This document shows positions 35,176-46,926 of a stretch of DNA of 64,000 nucleotides, piece after piece; the stretch's first letter is position 1; the number at the start of each line of letters is the position of its first letter. The notes below the pieces were generated by a model. It had not been told where the DNA came from and ran no database searches. It was given only the letters and a program-made list of their open reading frames with translations. The translations under genes were made by a program, and so were the position numbers. Source of the DNA: Atherix ibis (lineage: Eukaryota; Arthropoda; Insecta; Diptera; Athericidae); contig OY282607.1 in the NCBI GenBank assembly GCA_958298945.1, positions 54,723,020 through 54,787,019 on the forward strand, in the 5' to 3' direction.

Positions 35176-35865
35176 CAAATCTCTCTGTTCCTGTCCGAAA
35201 ATACTCAGAAAATTCACGAAGCTTAAACAATTAGAAAAAAAAAAATTTCTGAGAGAATATTGCACTTTATGACTATAAAATATTATTATTAGTATTACAA
35301 ATAACTGATTGTAATAATAATAATAATATTTTAGAGATTTCAAATTATAACCTTAAATTTAGAAGAGTAAAATGGAACAAGTAAATATTTTGTTAGTAAA
35401 TACCCCTTATTCCAAAATTTTATTTGGTTTTTATCAGAAGCAATTATTTTTCAAAGAATCGGAAAACTTTTGTTTATTTGATCAAATAATTGACCATTAA
35501 AATGGATTACAATATAAAATTGCGTGTATATTAAACAAAACACTCCAAAAATATAATTAAAATTTATTGTGTAGCGCTATAAATTTTAATTATATTTCAT
35601 ATATTAAACACAACACTCTTAGAATTGCTAGCATATGTACAGTTTTAGGGCACTTTAGTATTCCATTTATTGGAGTCCAATACAATCCAGCTTGTGGCAG
35701 CACTTCAATGAATTGCTGGTCTTACAGTTAATTTATCCATTTGTTCTGCAATATTTTAAATTTTGTATAAATCATTGTAAATAACGTAAGTAGTGACATT
35801 CCAATTTAGCATTTTGCCAACTGAATGGCATTTGAGGACTTCTGTCTACATTACATTCGGCTTAT

Positions 35866-36040
35866 ATTAAAGAATACATGGATAGGCCCGTAAGTCAGAT
35901 TTTCGTATATGTATACGCAATTTCTGGCATAATTATTGCAGAAGCGGCGAGAAATCGTAACGCTTGCATACTTTCATGTGGATTTTATTATGTACACATG
36001 ACACCCTCTGACATCTAGTTTTCGTAATAAAAATTTATGG
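35866..36040 (+). repeat. THAP/P-like transposon left-end fragment
   Basis: Bases 35866-36035 match 20521-20690 and 39230-39345 (tracts 'ggataggcccgta', 'gtcagattttcgtatatgta', 'gacatctagttttcgtaata'). Only this left portion is present, then the sequence diverges. Three copies beginning near the same base suggest this is close to the true element terminus. Confidence 0.7.
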
Positions 36041-36580
36041 GTGGAGCTCATCGGAATGAATGGCGTTTTGCATTTTTAACATTCTTATAATATAGGTTGA
36101 GTGATTTTTTTCAATTTATTTTAAGTAAAATTTGTACTGAAATATGAATTCTTAATCACCTTAACAATGCAAGCCATTTGCTCACAACTAAAGAGTACTT
36201 TGCGTACTAGATGTCAATGTTGCAGAGTCGCTAATTCAGGGCACTAAGATAAATTATGCATTATATAAAAATAAGGTTTGATATTAATGATAATTATACT
36301 TAAAGGTTAACCTTTTCATCAATAAACTTAATTATATTTTCGGTGCGCATACGAAACCCAACTACTATAGGATAAGTTTATCGACCTTGTGTGTTGACAA
36401 AGTATTACAACACACTTTCTTAAGGCTATAGGCTAAATAAAAAAATTAACTCTAATTGTTTTATTTCAATGCAATTCTGTTGCATAGTATTTTATGAAGG
36501 AATACTATTTTTTTATAAAATATTATTAATGCTAAAGTTTTTAATAGGAAAATTATATTTTATTTTTTATTAAACAGCAT
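36041..36580. other. Intergenic, no recognised gene
   Basis: AT-rich; no motif or repeat identified. Confidence 0.35.
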
Positions 36581-36583
36581 ATA

Positions 36584-37843
36584 CAGGGTGGTCCATCTAG
36601 CGGTTGCATTTTGAACCACTAGTTATTTCAAGTATGTTACTTGAGTGTTAAATGTCATCACGAATTGACAGATTGTTAGTTGAAAGTCAGAATTTTACGA
36701 AATGGTAAGCCATACGCTTGAAGAAAACTGGGAAATATTGAGAACTTACATCCAAAGTGGTGAGTCTTCAAAGCAAACTGTGAGAAATTTAAAAAAAAAA
36801 TGAGTAAAAATAGAATGCCATCACGTCAACTTGTAGACAAATTCGTGAAGCGAGTTCACGATTTGGTTTGTTGGTTGCCAAAGCAACTCGTTCCCGCTCT
36901 AATACAGTACGTACGACCGAGAATATTGCTGCCGTTGCTGAAAATGTCAGTGATCATCCATCAACATCAACTCGTCACCGTTGTCAGGAATTGAACATTT
37001 CTCGCACTTCTCTGTTGAGAATTTTGCACAAAGATCTCGGTATGAAAGCTTACAAAGTTCAATTAGTCCAACAACTAAAGCCGCATGACCATCCGATGCG
37101 TTTTCGGTTTGCCCAATGGGCTCAAGATCAATTGGCCGAAGATGAGCATTTTTACCGAAAAATCATCTTTTCGGGTGAGGCCCATTTCCACTTCGGTGGG
37201 TATGTCAACAAAAGCAATTGTCGTATCTGGGGCTCAGAAAATCCATACGTCACCATGGAAAAGTCGATGCATCCACAACGAGTTACGGTTTAGTGCGGAT
37301 TTTGGACTAGAGGCATCATTGGCCCGTTTTTCTTCGAAAACGATGAAGGAGCTGCCGTTTCGAAAAAGTTGAAGAGAATGGCATGGACGACATTTGGTTT
37401 CAACAGGACGGGGTCACTTGCCACACAGCCAACTTAACAATCCAACTTTTGGGCACTGCTTTTGAAAACCGAATAATCAGCCGAAATTCTGATGTCAATT
37501 GGCCGCCTCGGAGCTGTGATTTGAGCCCGTGGGATTATTTTCTGTGGGGAGCCGTTAAGGATAAATATTACGCAAGCCATCCAGAGACAATTGAGGCCTT
37601 GAGACATGAAATCAAAGTTGCCATTGAAGAGATAAAGGCCCACACAATCGAAAATGTACTGAAAAATTGGGTCGAGCGAATGGGGTACTGTTAGGCCAGC
37701 CGTGGCAGTCATTTAAATGATGTTGTGTTTCATTATTAAATTTCAAGGTTTAGTCTTTTTAATAAAACCGGAAATTTGAAAAAACATACACTAGTTTTTT
37801 TTAATTTACTTTTTAAAATGGAAATTCTAAATGGTCCACCCTG
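36584..37843 (+). mobile_element. Rosa-like DD41D mariner, complete length, inactive
   Basis: The terminal inverted repeats are 'cagggtggtccatctag' at 36584 and its near complement 'ctaaatggtccaccctg' ending at 37843, with TA on both sides (36582-36583 and 37844-37845). Length 1260 bp. Counting residues from the second to the third catalytic Asp gives 41 between them (QQDG to SPWDY), which identifies the DD41D group typified by rosa of Ceratitis rosa. Confidence 0.9.
36702..37694 (+). pseudogene. DD41D mariner transposase, disrupted
   Basis: The ATG at 36702 opens 'LEENWEILRTYIQSGES', then a frameshift in a ten-A run near 36791-36800, another near 36868, then a long frame 'RCQELNISRTSLLRILHKDL', 'HPMRFRFAQWAQDQLAEDEH', 'FSGEAHFHFGGYVNKSNCRI'. 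A TAG at 37291-37293 replaces the expected Trp of VWCGFW. A further frameshift precedes 'DIWFQQDGVTCHTANLTIQL' and 'NWPPRSCDLSPWDYFLWGAV', stopping at 37692. The first catalytic Asp (normally F-S/T-D-E-A-H-F) is Gly; the second and third are intact. Confidence 0.9.
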
Positions 37844-37960
37844 TAGATGCACTAATTAAATAGGCTTCAGTTCGGATCCAGGTTGTGAAAGAACCGTTCC
37901 TGATAGATGCACTAACTAAACAGTTTTGAGTTCGGATCCAGGTTGTGAAAGAACCGTTAT
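37844..37960. repeat. 60-bp tandem duplication beside the rosa-like element
   Basis: Two units, about 37844-37898 and 37904-37958, share 'tagatgcactaa(t/c)taaa' and 'ttcggatccaggttgtgaaa' plus 'gaaccgtt'. The first unit begins exactly at the transposon's right-hand TA. Confidence 0.85.
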
Positions 37961-38224
37961 GTCTCCAAATAACACTTGCCTATCGTCAGTATCGGTGAAT
38001 TGCCAATTTAAAGAAATTTCTTTTATATTTTTTTCATTAACTAATAATTTTTTGGGAGACTCAACGTATAGCAGGAAAATATTTTTTCTTCAACTTCGAT
38101 TCAAAACTGTGAAAATCTATTCAAAATTGTCTTTACTTTAGGAAATGTTAAATTAGAATGTATTTTATGATTGCTCCCATTGTGAAATTTTTTCTAAAGG
38201 ATCTTTATCTGAGAAGGTCGTATT

Positions 38225-38385
38225 GGTTTTTTCTGTGAACCCAAATTTTTGAAGCATACATGAGAATTGGCAAGACTAGAGTCTTGCACAGCAGTAGCTT
38301 CGATGTTATGGTCAGAATTTTCGAGCGAAATAATTTAGACTGATTGCCAGCAGCCGTGGGAGTTATATCCCATCGTTCTTGTAAC
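38225..38385 (-). pseudogene. Non-LTR retrotransposon relic
   Basis: Matches 27410-27500 and, inverted, 17225-17330 ('tagcttcgatgttatggtca' and 'aataatttagactgattgcc'). No open frame. Assigned by family membership. Confidence 0.5.
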
Positions 38386-38389
38386 TCAA

Positions 38390-38713
38390 ATTATATGTCA
38401 GTAAATTCTCAATATTTCAATTTCGAAAAACTGAAACATAAATATGACATTCAATAATAATACGACACTTATTTTTTTGGTTCCTATACAATTTAACTTT
38501 AATATAAATATTCTGGAAATGTAGAAGATAGATTATTCTCATTTATGTTGTTGTAATTTAGTTATTATTTATTAAAGAAATTAATCTGGAAGAATATCTT
38601 CTATTGCACAATTCTACCATCAACATAATTAACATAAGAATAGAGTTAATTTTCAGCTATTAAAATAAATGTTTGTTTGGATATTAGTATCCAGTGTACT
38701 GGGTATAAAAAAA
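38390..38713 (+). repeat. 5' LTR relic of a gypsy-type element
   Basis: Related to 1655-1905 over at least 200 bp. It ends immediately before a primer-binding-site sequence, the expected position for a 5' LTR. Start approximate; no partner 3' LTR in the window. Confidence 0.6.
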
Positions 38714-38714
38714 G

Positions 38715-38726
38715 TGGCGCAGTCGA
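38715..38726 (+). promoter_or_regulatory. Retrotransposon primer-binding site (tggcgcagtcga)
   Basis: TGGCGCAGTCG is the primer-binding site of Drosophila gypsy-group elements such as 17.6 and 297, where tRNA-Ser is the proposed primer. It starts just after the LTR relic and about 250 bp before a gag-like start. Confidence 0.7.
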
Positions 38727-38964
38727 AATTTCTCTCTGAAGAAATAGTATCCAATATTGGAACTTATAAATAAATGAATAATATTTGTAAAACTAACAAA
38801 CTAATTTAAAAAATTATTAAAAAACAAATAAACTTTTAAAATTTACAATTTAAATTGCAATTCTTTAAACAGAAAAAAAAATTAATTAAGTGTTCTTAAA
38901 AATTGTGAAAAATTAGCGCAGTGATAATTTCGATTGAAAGCGGTTAATTTCACAAGATCCTGAA

Positions 38965-39048
38965 ATGACAACTTTAGAACAATTAAGGCAACAATTTGAC
39001 GATTTAAGTCAAGTTTTGCAACATCAAGAGGGGGAGGGGGGGGGGGGT
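38965..39048 (+). pseudogene. Truncated gag start of the gypsy-type relic
   Basis: An ATG at 38965 starts a short Gln- and Leu-rich frame ('MTTLEQLRQQFDDLSQVLQH') in the position of a gag N-terminus after the leader. It is cut off by a G-rich run (39031-39048), beyond which no gag homology was recognised. The rest of the element is lost. Confidence 0.5.
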
Positions 39049-39214
39049 ACTTAACTCATATAGGCAAGCAGCTTATAAAAATTCCGAAATATTAGATTTT
39101 TTAAATAATATTACATTTTTAATTTTAAAGAACTTTTATATAATATTTTAATTGAAAAACCTGGTCAAAAATTAATTCGTCTGACATAAATTAAGTTACT
39201 GTCATCAACGAGTG

Positions 39215-41085
39215 TGTAACGCTTGGATTAAAGAATGGCCGTAAGACAGATTTTCGTATATAATTATTGCATAAATTTGTGTAGATTTTTTTGTGTAGAC
39301 ATTACACCCACTGACATCTAGTTTTCGTAATAGAAATTTATTGAATTCCAAAAGCATAATTTATATTAATTTTAATTCATTTATTGCAAACAAAAATACA
39401 ATTTAAACATAACGACAGGCAATTTTTATTTTTTGTACAATCTTTTGATATGAAATGGAATTATATTTTAGATTTATTATTTATTTTGTAAATATCAAGC
39501 AAGCACCTCAATTTTGTAGACTTTTGAAGAGTTGTAATATACGCCATTCTCCATGAAAGTGGTAGCATAGCGAAATGCTTGCATTCTTTTGTTGTTTTTC
39601 AAGTTGTCATTTTGGCACTTATCGGAAAGTGCAAGTGAAAGTATGATTTTTATCTTTTTAGAAGTATTTACGAAAAAGTAAGTACTTATATAAATAGTTA
39701 TATTATTGATAACATTTAATAGGAAGTTTTTATTTCAGAAAATGAAGTGTTTTATAAAGGGTTGCTGGTAATTTAACTGAATGAGGAAGCCGGGAATTTC
39801 TTTTTTTCGGTAAGTTTACATCTTCATTTTTACTAGAGAAATTAACAAAAATTTAGTTTATAATGTGTTTAATTAGCTTTTAATGATTTGTTTTATCCAA
39901 AAACTGGTTAAAAAGTGAAAAGTTTGGTATTCAATAAATGTAAACAAATGTCATGTTGACAGTTCAATGTTTACCAGAAAATAGTTCAGTGCTGGCGTAC
40001 GTAAAGTGTGTGTAAGAAAATTTAGAGAAACGAATTTTTTTAATCATGCAAAAAATACTTTAATTTATGTTAATTCTTAATTGAAAAACTAAATGTAACA
40101 TTACAGGTTTCCACAAAATAAATGGTTGAGGGAAAAGTGGATTGTTGCAACAGCATTGGGTATTCTCTGGCATCACTACATTGTGTACTCGCTTCACTTT
40201 CGTTGACCAGATATTAAAGTAGGAGAGAGCAGGAGCAGATTGGAAAGAAATGCTATTCCTTCCGTATTTGGTTTTTTAATATTACAAAATTAGTAATTGC
40301 AAAATTATAACGCATTGAAATCATTTTTGTAGGAAATCGGGGGGAACCGTCATCAAAGCAGAAAAAGGCTGAAAATTAAACAGTAATTTTTATGAATATA
40401 TTTGTATTGTATCATATTTTATTTTGTTTCATTTTAAAAAAGAGTTCATACAAGATTTCGTCGCATTGAACATTGAAGTTCCCTTCAATAATGCCTGAGG
40501 AGGAAAATGAACATGTAATTTAAAAAGAATGAATTTTGGCTTAATTATTTTTATTTTTTAGGCCACTCATAGCAGCACAGAATGTAAGGGCATGGACTCA
40601 GCTGCAGAATAGGAAGAATTTTATCCAACGCATGTAAATCAAGCAACCCCGTTTAAATTTTGTGAAAGCAATTAACACTACCTTGAGCAGATTGCCAATG
40701 TAAGAAAATACTTCGAATATTGTTCATTAAGAACGTGAATGCGAATTATTGAACGAACATATTTAAAGTGACCATAATTATTGATTTAACCCATATGCAC
40801 TTAATGAATATAGTGAAAAAGTGCTCGAATATATATCAGGCTTTATTGTTTTTAAACTAAGCAAATCTTTGCATTGCGAAGACTGCCTTTCAGCTTTAGA
40901 AGAAGAATTCACATCAAACAGTTTGATAGCATACAAGTCCTTTGGCTTCTTAAAGTACCCTTCTGATAGTGTTGTGAAAATTTGGCGAAACGCCGAGAAA
41001 CGAATACCATTTCAATTCACAAACACACATTTATATTACAAATTTCAACATAATATCACATTCTCTCATTTAATTCATTTTGCAT
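39215..41085 (+). mobile_element. THAP/P-like DNA transposon, copy 2
   Basis: Long relic with the left end shared with 20530 and 35866. It contains a THAP-like DNA-binding segment at about 40105-40275 and a transposase C-terminal segment at 40821-41010. The middle of the transposase is missing, so this is also deletion-derived, but less so than copy 1. Terminal inverted repeats were not defined. Confidence 0.65.
40105..41010 (+). pseudogene. P-element-like transposase with THAP domain, partial
   Basis: After a good acceptor (ttacag at about 40106) the plus strand reads 'RFPQNKWLREKWIVATAL', the FxRFPxxxxLRxKWIxAI core of THAP zinc-binding domains, and at about 40233-40270 'RLERNAIPSVFG', matching the diagnostic AVPTIF box that closes a THAP domain. 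Far downstream, 40821-41003 reads 'LEYISGFIVFKLSKSLHCED', 'CLSALEEEF' and 'SFGFLKYPSDSVVKIWRNAE', like the C-terminal part of P-element-family transposases. The first zinc ligands and the catalytic core are missing, and frames are broken between the parts. Confidence 0.65.
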
Positions 41086-41089
41086 TAAA

Positions 41090-41505
41090 GTACGTTATTT
41101 GGGACTTTACCTGGACAAGAGATTCACATGGAACTCACATACTAGGCTAAAAACAGTTGAAGCTAACCAACGTTACCTACAACTTCTTAGACTACTGAAC
41201 AAATGCTCGAAACTAACAATCAAAAGTAAACGTCTAATTTACAATTCAATTATAAAACCTATTTGGACATATGGAATTGAACTTTGGCCTTACAATCCAA
41301 GATCCTCCGTAAAATTGTTGATGTCCCCTTTTATGTTCGTAACACGAAGTACATCGTGAGCTAAATGTTCCCTTTGTTCAGGACCTGTGCATTTTCCGCT
41401 ATCAAAAATTTCACTCCCGTTTATCCTATCATCATAACTAATTTTCGTGTACTACCCTCCCCGGAAACGGTCATCGGAGACTTAAGAGACAATGGCATAG
41501 AGATT
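41090..41505 (+). pseudogene. Jockey-clade reverse transcriptase C-terminal fragment
   Basis: The plus strand reads 'LGLYLDKRFTWNSHTRLKTV', then 'LNKCSKLTIKSKRLIYNSII', then 'KPIWTYGIELW', the standard post-catalytic block of jockey-like polymerases (YLGVxLDxxLxW...LYxxxIxPIxTYGxxLWG). After a frameshift it continues to 'AIKNFTPVYPIIITN' near 41430. It is truncated at both ends; the mariner at 41521 follows directly. Confidence 0.8.
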
Positions 41506-41625
41506 TTCTAGAGGAATCTATTGGGTGTAAGGGAAAATTCTGTCGTTTTTGAAGACTTGCACTTCTATGCGTTGGCGATTCTTAGCGAGAATTCTGATTC
41601 GACTGCAATCAATTTCCGTTAGACC

Positions 41626-41680
41626 GTTAGATTACGGTCTAACGACAGTTAGATTACGGTCTAACGACAGTTAGATTACA
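41626..41680. repeat. 22-bp tandem repeat, about 2.5 copies
   Basis: Unit 'gttagattacggtctaacga' plus 'ca' at 41626-41647 and 41648-41669, with a partial third. The unit is partly palindromic (gttagattacggtctaac). It lies between the mariner's left terminal repeat and its start codon. Confidence 0.9.
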
Positions 41681-42326
41681 GTATGATTGATGGTTTGTAC
41701 AAATTTGGTCATATTTTTGTCAGTTTTTTTAAAAACTGTTAAAACAGTCAACATGTGTGGAGAACAAGTGCACTTAAGACATTGTATGTTGTATAAGTTC
41801 CAAAAAGGGAACAACGCGATGGATGCAAAAAAAACTTGTGTGGCGTGTTTGGAGAAGACGCAGTAATAGCTCAAACATACCAGAGATGGTTTGCAAAATT
41901 TTGTTCGGGTGATTTTTCTTTGAAAGATGAACCCAGATCAGGAAGGCCATCAAATGTCAATGAAAAACCGCTACGCTGTATGATCAGAACAAATCCCATG
42001 TTAAATTCCACAGAAGTGTCCTTCAAGCTTGGAATTTATCAGACCACTGCTTTAGAGTACATTAAAAGGCTTGGTTTTGTGTCCAAACTCTCTATTTGGG
42101 TGCCACACGAATTAAGCGAAAACAATTTAATGGATCGAATTTCAAAATGTTCTTCAAATCTTGCTCGTCACAAAAGGGAACCGTGATGAAAAGTGGATAG
42201 TTTATGAACATGTGGTAAGAAAAAGGGCATATGTTTACGAAGTGGAGACACCAATGCTGGCGTGCATCAAAGGAAAATTATGTTGTCTTGTTGGTGGGAT
42301 CGGAGGGGTATTGTCCACTATGAGTT

Positions 42327-42331
42327 GCTGA
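42327..42331. repeat. Target-site duplication GCTGA (left)
   Basis: The five bases directly before the 5' LTR equal those directly after the 3' LTR (47098-47102), the size typical of gypsy-type integration. Confidence 0.9.
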
Positions 42332-42502
42332 TGTAATGTGACATTAGAAGCAATGTCATCAAAAAAATGAGATGGCCATGAGAAGGGCAACATTGCTGCA
42401 TGTGATAGCTGACGGTCATTATTAAAAAAAAATTATATTAATAAAGCTAATAATTTTATACTTAAATAATATGTTATTTTATTAATTCGCTTGCATATTA
42501 CA
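42332..42502 (+). repeat. 5' LTR (171 bp)
   Basis: Begins TGTAATG and ends ATTACA, giving the canonical TG...CA. It contains an AATAAA-type polyadenylation signal ('attaataaagc'). I see no difference from the 3' LTR. Confidence 0.95.
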
Positions 42503-42514
42503 TGGTGTCAGAAG
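42503..42514 (+). promoter_or_regulatory. Primer-binding site (tggtgtcagaag)
   Basis: Begins with TGG immediately after the 5' LTR, as expected for pairing to a tRNA 3' CCA end. The priming tRNA was not determined; Leu or Ser are candidates. Confidence 0.8.
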
Positions 42515-42598
42515 GTAAAAAATAAAATTCTCGCGAAGTTTCACGGATTTAATTAATTTATCGGATATTTTTGCCAATTTCATCGGAACACATTGAAA

Positions 42599-45500
42599 AT
42601 GGGTGATACACGGAAAAATTTGCGAGAGCTGGATTGTTCAAATTTGTCATCGGATTGGAAAAATTGGAAACGAGATTTTCGCATCTACATGATAGCAAAC
42701 GACAAAGAGACTAAGTCGGAAGTAAAGAAAATTTCAATTTTTCTATGGTTAATCGGAACAAAGGGTGCAAACATTTACAACACGTTGTTTCCAAATGATG
42801 GTTCGCAAAATTCATTGCTGGGTACAGTCACAACACAATGAGTGGTACCAGCAGATGGCGATGTAGCAGAGCACACGGAAGATGTAACAACACAGCGTAC
42901 ATTGGACGATGTTTTGACGGCATTTGATTATCATTGTCTGCCACAAAAGAATGTGACAATGGAATCGTACATATTTAATAACATGATGCAAAAGGAACGT
43001 CAACCGTTCAGTGAATTTTTAACTGAGCTTCGTGCTCAAATAGAACGTTGTGACTTCGAAATTGAAGGGAAATCGTACGAAGATCGAATGTTGCGTGATC
43101 GTATTATCACTGGGGTTTTCGACAAGAAACTGCAACTCAAGTTGCTAGATGGACGTGACGAAAAATTGCACCGAGTGATCGATATTTGCAAAACATTCGA
43201 ATCGGCAAATGTTAACAAGGGAATTTTGGCATCAAAACAAACGATCTCAGCGCTGTCATTGGTGGAAAACAAAGAAATCGATTCAATTAACGCAATTAAT
43301 GCAACCAATAGGCGTTTTTGCTTCAACTGTGGTGGTGATTGGAAACCAGATCACAAAAGCAAGTGTCCAGCCAGGGATTTCACGTGCCAATGCGGAAAAA
43401 AGGGTCATTTTCGTCGGATGTGTCGCAAAACAAACAAGACGAACAAGTCGGGCGCAACTACATCGGAATCGAATGCAAATGGAAAATCACGGATTGACAA
43501 TGTTCACTGGAGTTCGCTATCAGGTAAAACGACTAAAATACACCGGAAATTAACGACTAAGTTACTTAATGTTAAGAATCATATGTTTAGAATAAATTCA
43601 TTGGGACGACAAAAGACACGTTGGACTAAGGCATACCGAATAGGGAATAAGCTAGTTAAATTCAAAATCGATACAGGAGCGGACGTCAACTGTGTTCCAT
43701 TGAAAATTGTCAAGGAATTAAAATTAAAAATGAGCCATGAGCAAAATGACTTTCATGTATTTGATTATAGTAATAATAAAGTTAACATTTTTGGTATTGT
43801 CGAAATTAAATTTATTGATTCGAAATCTAATATGGAAAGATTAGCGGAATTTGTAGTCGTTGATAACGCATTTGAACCGATACTCGGACTTGATACATGC
43901 ATTGAGTTTGAACTGATTAAGCGATTGGATATTGACTCGATTGAATTCTTGGATAAACAGGAAAGATTTGTAAGTGAAAATAACGATGTATTCACTGGAC
44001 TTGGAAAAATTCCTGGAAAAATTACCATACACTTACAAGAAAATGCAAAGCCAGTCGTGCATTATCGTAAACGTTTCCCGAACACAATAGTTAAAAAACT
44101 CAAGCCAAAACTTGATGAGATGGTTAAAAATGGAATCATTTCACCGGTGTCTTACCCAACAGACTGGGTTAACAATTTACAAGTGGTGGAAAAACCAAAT
44201 GGTGATTTACGGATTTGCTTGGATCCAAAACCACTTAATAAGTGCCTTAAGCGCGAACATTTTTTGATTCCAACCATCGATAATTTTACTTCGGAATTAG
44301 CTAACAAAAAATTATTCACGGTTTTGGATTGTTCAAATGGATTTTGGCAATTGGAATTGGACGAAAAGAGTTCAGAACTGACAACGTTCATGACACCCTT
44401 TGGTCGTTACAAATTCGAAAGACTTGCTTTTGGATTGAACGTTTCACCGGAAATTTTTCAAAGACGTATGATACAGATATTCGGTGACATACCTGGCGTC
44501 TTTGTTTACTTCGATGATATTGGAATCCTAGCATCGAACGAAGAGCAACATGATAAAATTTTGGCAATTGTTCTTGAGCGTGCACGCGTGAATAATGTTA
44601 AATTTAACTTGGAAAAAATGCAATATCGTAAATCGGAAGTAAAATTCATGGGTCATATCTTATTGGATGGTAAAATAAAACCGGTTGACAAGCACATTGA
44701 AGCGATTCTAAAGCTTAAAAAACCAACCGATAAACATGGTGTAATGCGCTTGTTGGGTCTTTGCAAGTATTTGGCAAAGTTTTTTCCAAACCTGTCCAAG
44801 CTGACAGCAGAACTAAGAAGATTAACCGGAAAAGACATTCCTTTTGAATGGACGGAAAAACATGAGGCGGAACTTGAGAATTTAGTAAAAATCATTACAT
44901 CGGACCCAATTTTAAAGGCATATGACCCGGAAAAGCCAGTTGTTATTCAGACTGATGCATCGAAAGATGGACTTGGATCAGTTTTGATGCAAGATGGTTA
45001 TCCGATTGCATTTGCTTCTCGAACTCTTAGCAAATGTGAACAGAGATGGGCGCAAATTGAAAAAGAACTTCTGGCTGTGGTTTTTGCATGTAAACGTTTC
45101 CATCATTTCATTTATGGGCGTGATTTCACTGTTGAGAGTGATCACAAGCCGCTGGAAACTTTGAATTTACGCGATATTGACGCTGTAACGCCAAGATTGC
45201 AGCGAATGTTCATGATGCTACTGAAATATTCGAAAATGGGCATTGTTTTCAAACCGGGAAAAAGCATGTTGGTAGCCGATTGTCTCTCTCGTGCTCAGTT
45301 GGCCACGATCTCGGAGGAAACGGAATTGAGTGGAGTCATTCACACAGTAACCCGATCTGCTTGTGTGTCAAAGGATAATTACGATTACTACAAACAGATA
45401 CTGGAATCGGATGAAAACCTTAAACGCGTGTGTGAATACGTAAGAAATGGTTGGCCTGAGTATCGAACTCTGAATGATTTTTGTCGGGAATTTCACAAAC

Positions 45501-46852
45501 TTAAATCGGAACTCCACTTTGAAAACGGACTACTGTTCAGAAATCATAGACTGGTGATTCCAACGGGATTTCAAGGAAAAATGACAAAATGGTTGCATGC
45601 ACCACATCTTGGAATCGAAAAAACACTTGCAAGAGCCAGAATGTTATACTTTTGGCCTGGAATGAATGCACAAATTAAAGACATGATTGTGTCATGTAAT
45701 GTGTGTGAAAAATTTAAACGAAACAATCAAAAGGAACCATTGGTTCAAGAAGTTAATCCAAAATATCCATATCACATTGCTTCTGTGGACTTGTTTGAAT
45801 ATGCGGGTCGTGATTTCATCTCAATTTTTGATGCATATTCAAATTTCTTAGTTGCGACTAAAGTAAATAACAAAACTTCTGGGCACATTATCGATATCTT
45901 TTGTTCTATTTTCAACATAATCGGATATCCATCGATAATAAAAAGTGATAACGTTCCGTTCAACTCAGCAGAGTTCGAAAAGTTTGCACGGAAATTTAAT
46001 GTGCAATTCAAATATTCGAGTCCTCGATATCCACAAAGCAATGGGCTGGCTGAGAAAGGAGTCGCCATTGCAAGGAACATTTTGAAGCGTTGTTATGAGA
46101 CTAACAGCGTGGATCAGTTTCAATACTGAATCATGGAATATAACACCACACCTGTCGCAAGCATGCAACTTACTCCATCGGAATTATTCTTCGGAAGATT
46201 GGTCAAAACAAAATTGCCAGTATCGGAACAATTACTGATCAGAAACAATATCAATGAAGAAATTATTCAAAAAAAAATTGACAAGAAAAAGGAAAAACAA
46301 AAGTATTACTATGATCGGAACGTAAAGTCGTTGCCGGCATTAAGCCTGAGCGATTTAGTAATTTTCAAAAAGAATGGAAAAGAATGGCATTACGGAACAA
46401 TTGTTGGAATAGTTAACGACCGCTCGTATATTATTAAGGATTCATTCGACAATCATTTTAGACGTAATCGTAGGTTCATTGCCAAAACGAAGAATAAGGA
46501 TTTTAGCGCTAGTGATCTAGTTTTTGAAGAAAATGTTAAGACAGGGTACTTGCACAATTTGCCAGAAATTCAAATCGCAAAGCCAGTTGATCTCGGTGAG
46601 TCAAATGTTGGCGATAATCAGAATGGCAAAACTCCTATGAATATTGTAATTGCGGATAAACCAGAGCTTTCAGTAGAGGTGGAAATTGACGATTATCATA
46701 ATTCGTCTTCGGAATTTGAAACTGCTCGAATTGATGATTCAGATGCAAATATGGGCAGTGATGCAGAAGTCGTTCCAGAACCAGTGGTTCAGGACAGTTA
46801 TAGAACGCGCAGTGGTCGTACTGTAAGACCACCGCAAAGATATGGCTGGTGA
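42599..46852 (+). CDS. Gag-Pol polyprotein of the Mag-like element, two in-frame TGA codons
   Basis: The ATG at 42599 opens one reading frame of 1418 codons, interrupted only by TGA at codon 81 (42839) and codon 1177 (46127). Gag has zinc knuckles near residue 245 ('CFNCGGDW...' and 'CQCGKKGHFRRMC'). Protease has IDTGADV near residue 357. Reverse transcriptase has YFDD near residue 637. RNase H has QTDASKDG near residue 785 and SDHKPL. Integrase has an HHCC finger ('HLGIEKTLARARMLYFWPGM' and 'CNVCEKF') and the D-D-E residues in SVDLFEY, SDN and LAEKG (residues about 1060-1165). The tail ends 'RTRSGRTVRPPQRYGW'. No env. Every catalytic motif looks intact. Both stops fall where a sense codon is expected (the second precedes MEYNTTPVAS, normally R-x-LEYN), so they could be C-to-T or G-to-A changes. 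Confidence 0.9.
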
Positions 46853-46913
46853 AAATTGTAAAAGTTATTAGGAGTAGCCTAGTCCAAATTATTATTGTTA
46901 CTAATTTAGACTT

Positions 46914-46926
46914 AAAGAAAAAAGCG
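46914..46926 (+). promoter_or_regulatory. Polypurine tract
   Basis: AAAGAAAAAAGCG directly precedes the 3' LTR, the expected site for plus-strand priming. Confidence 0.75.
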
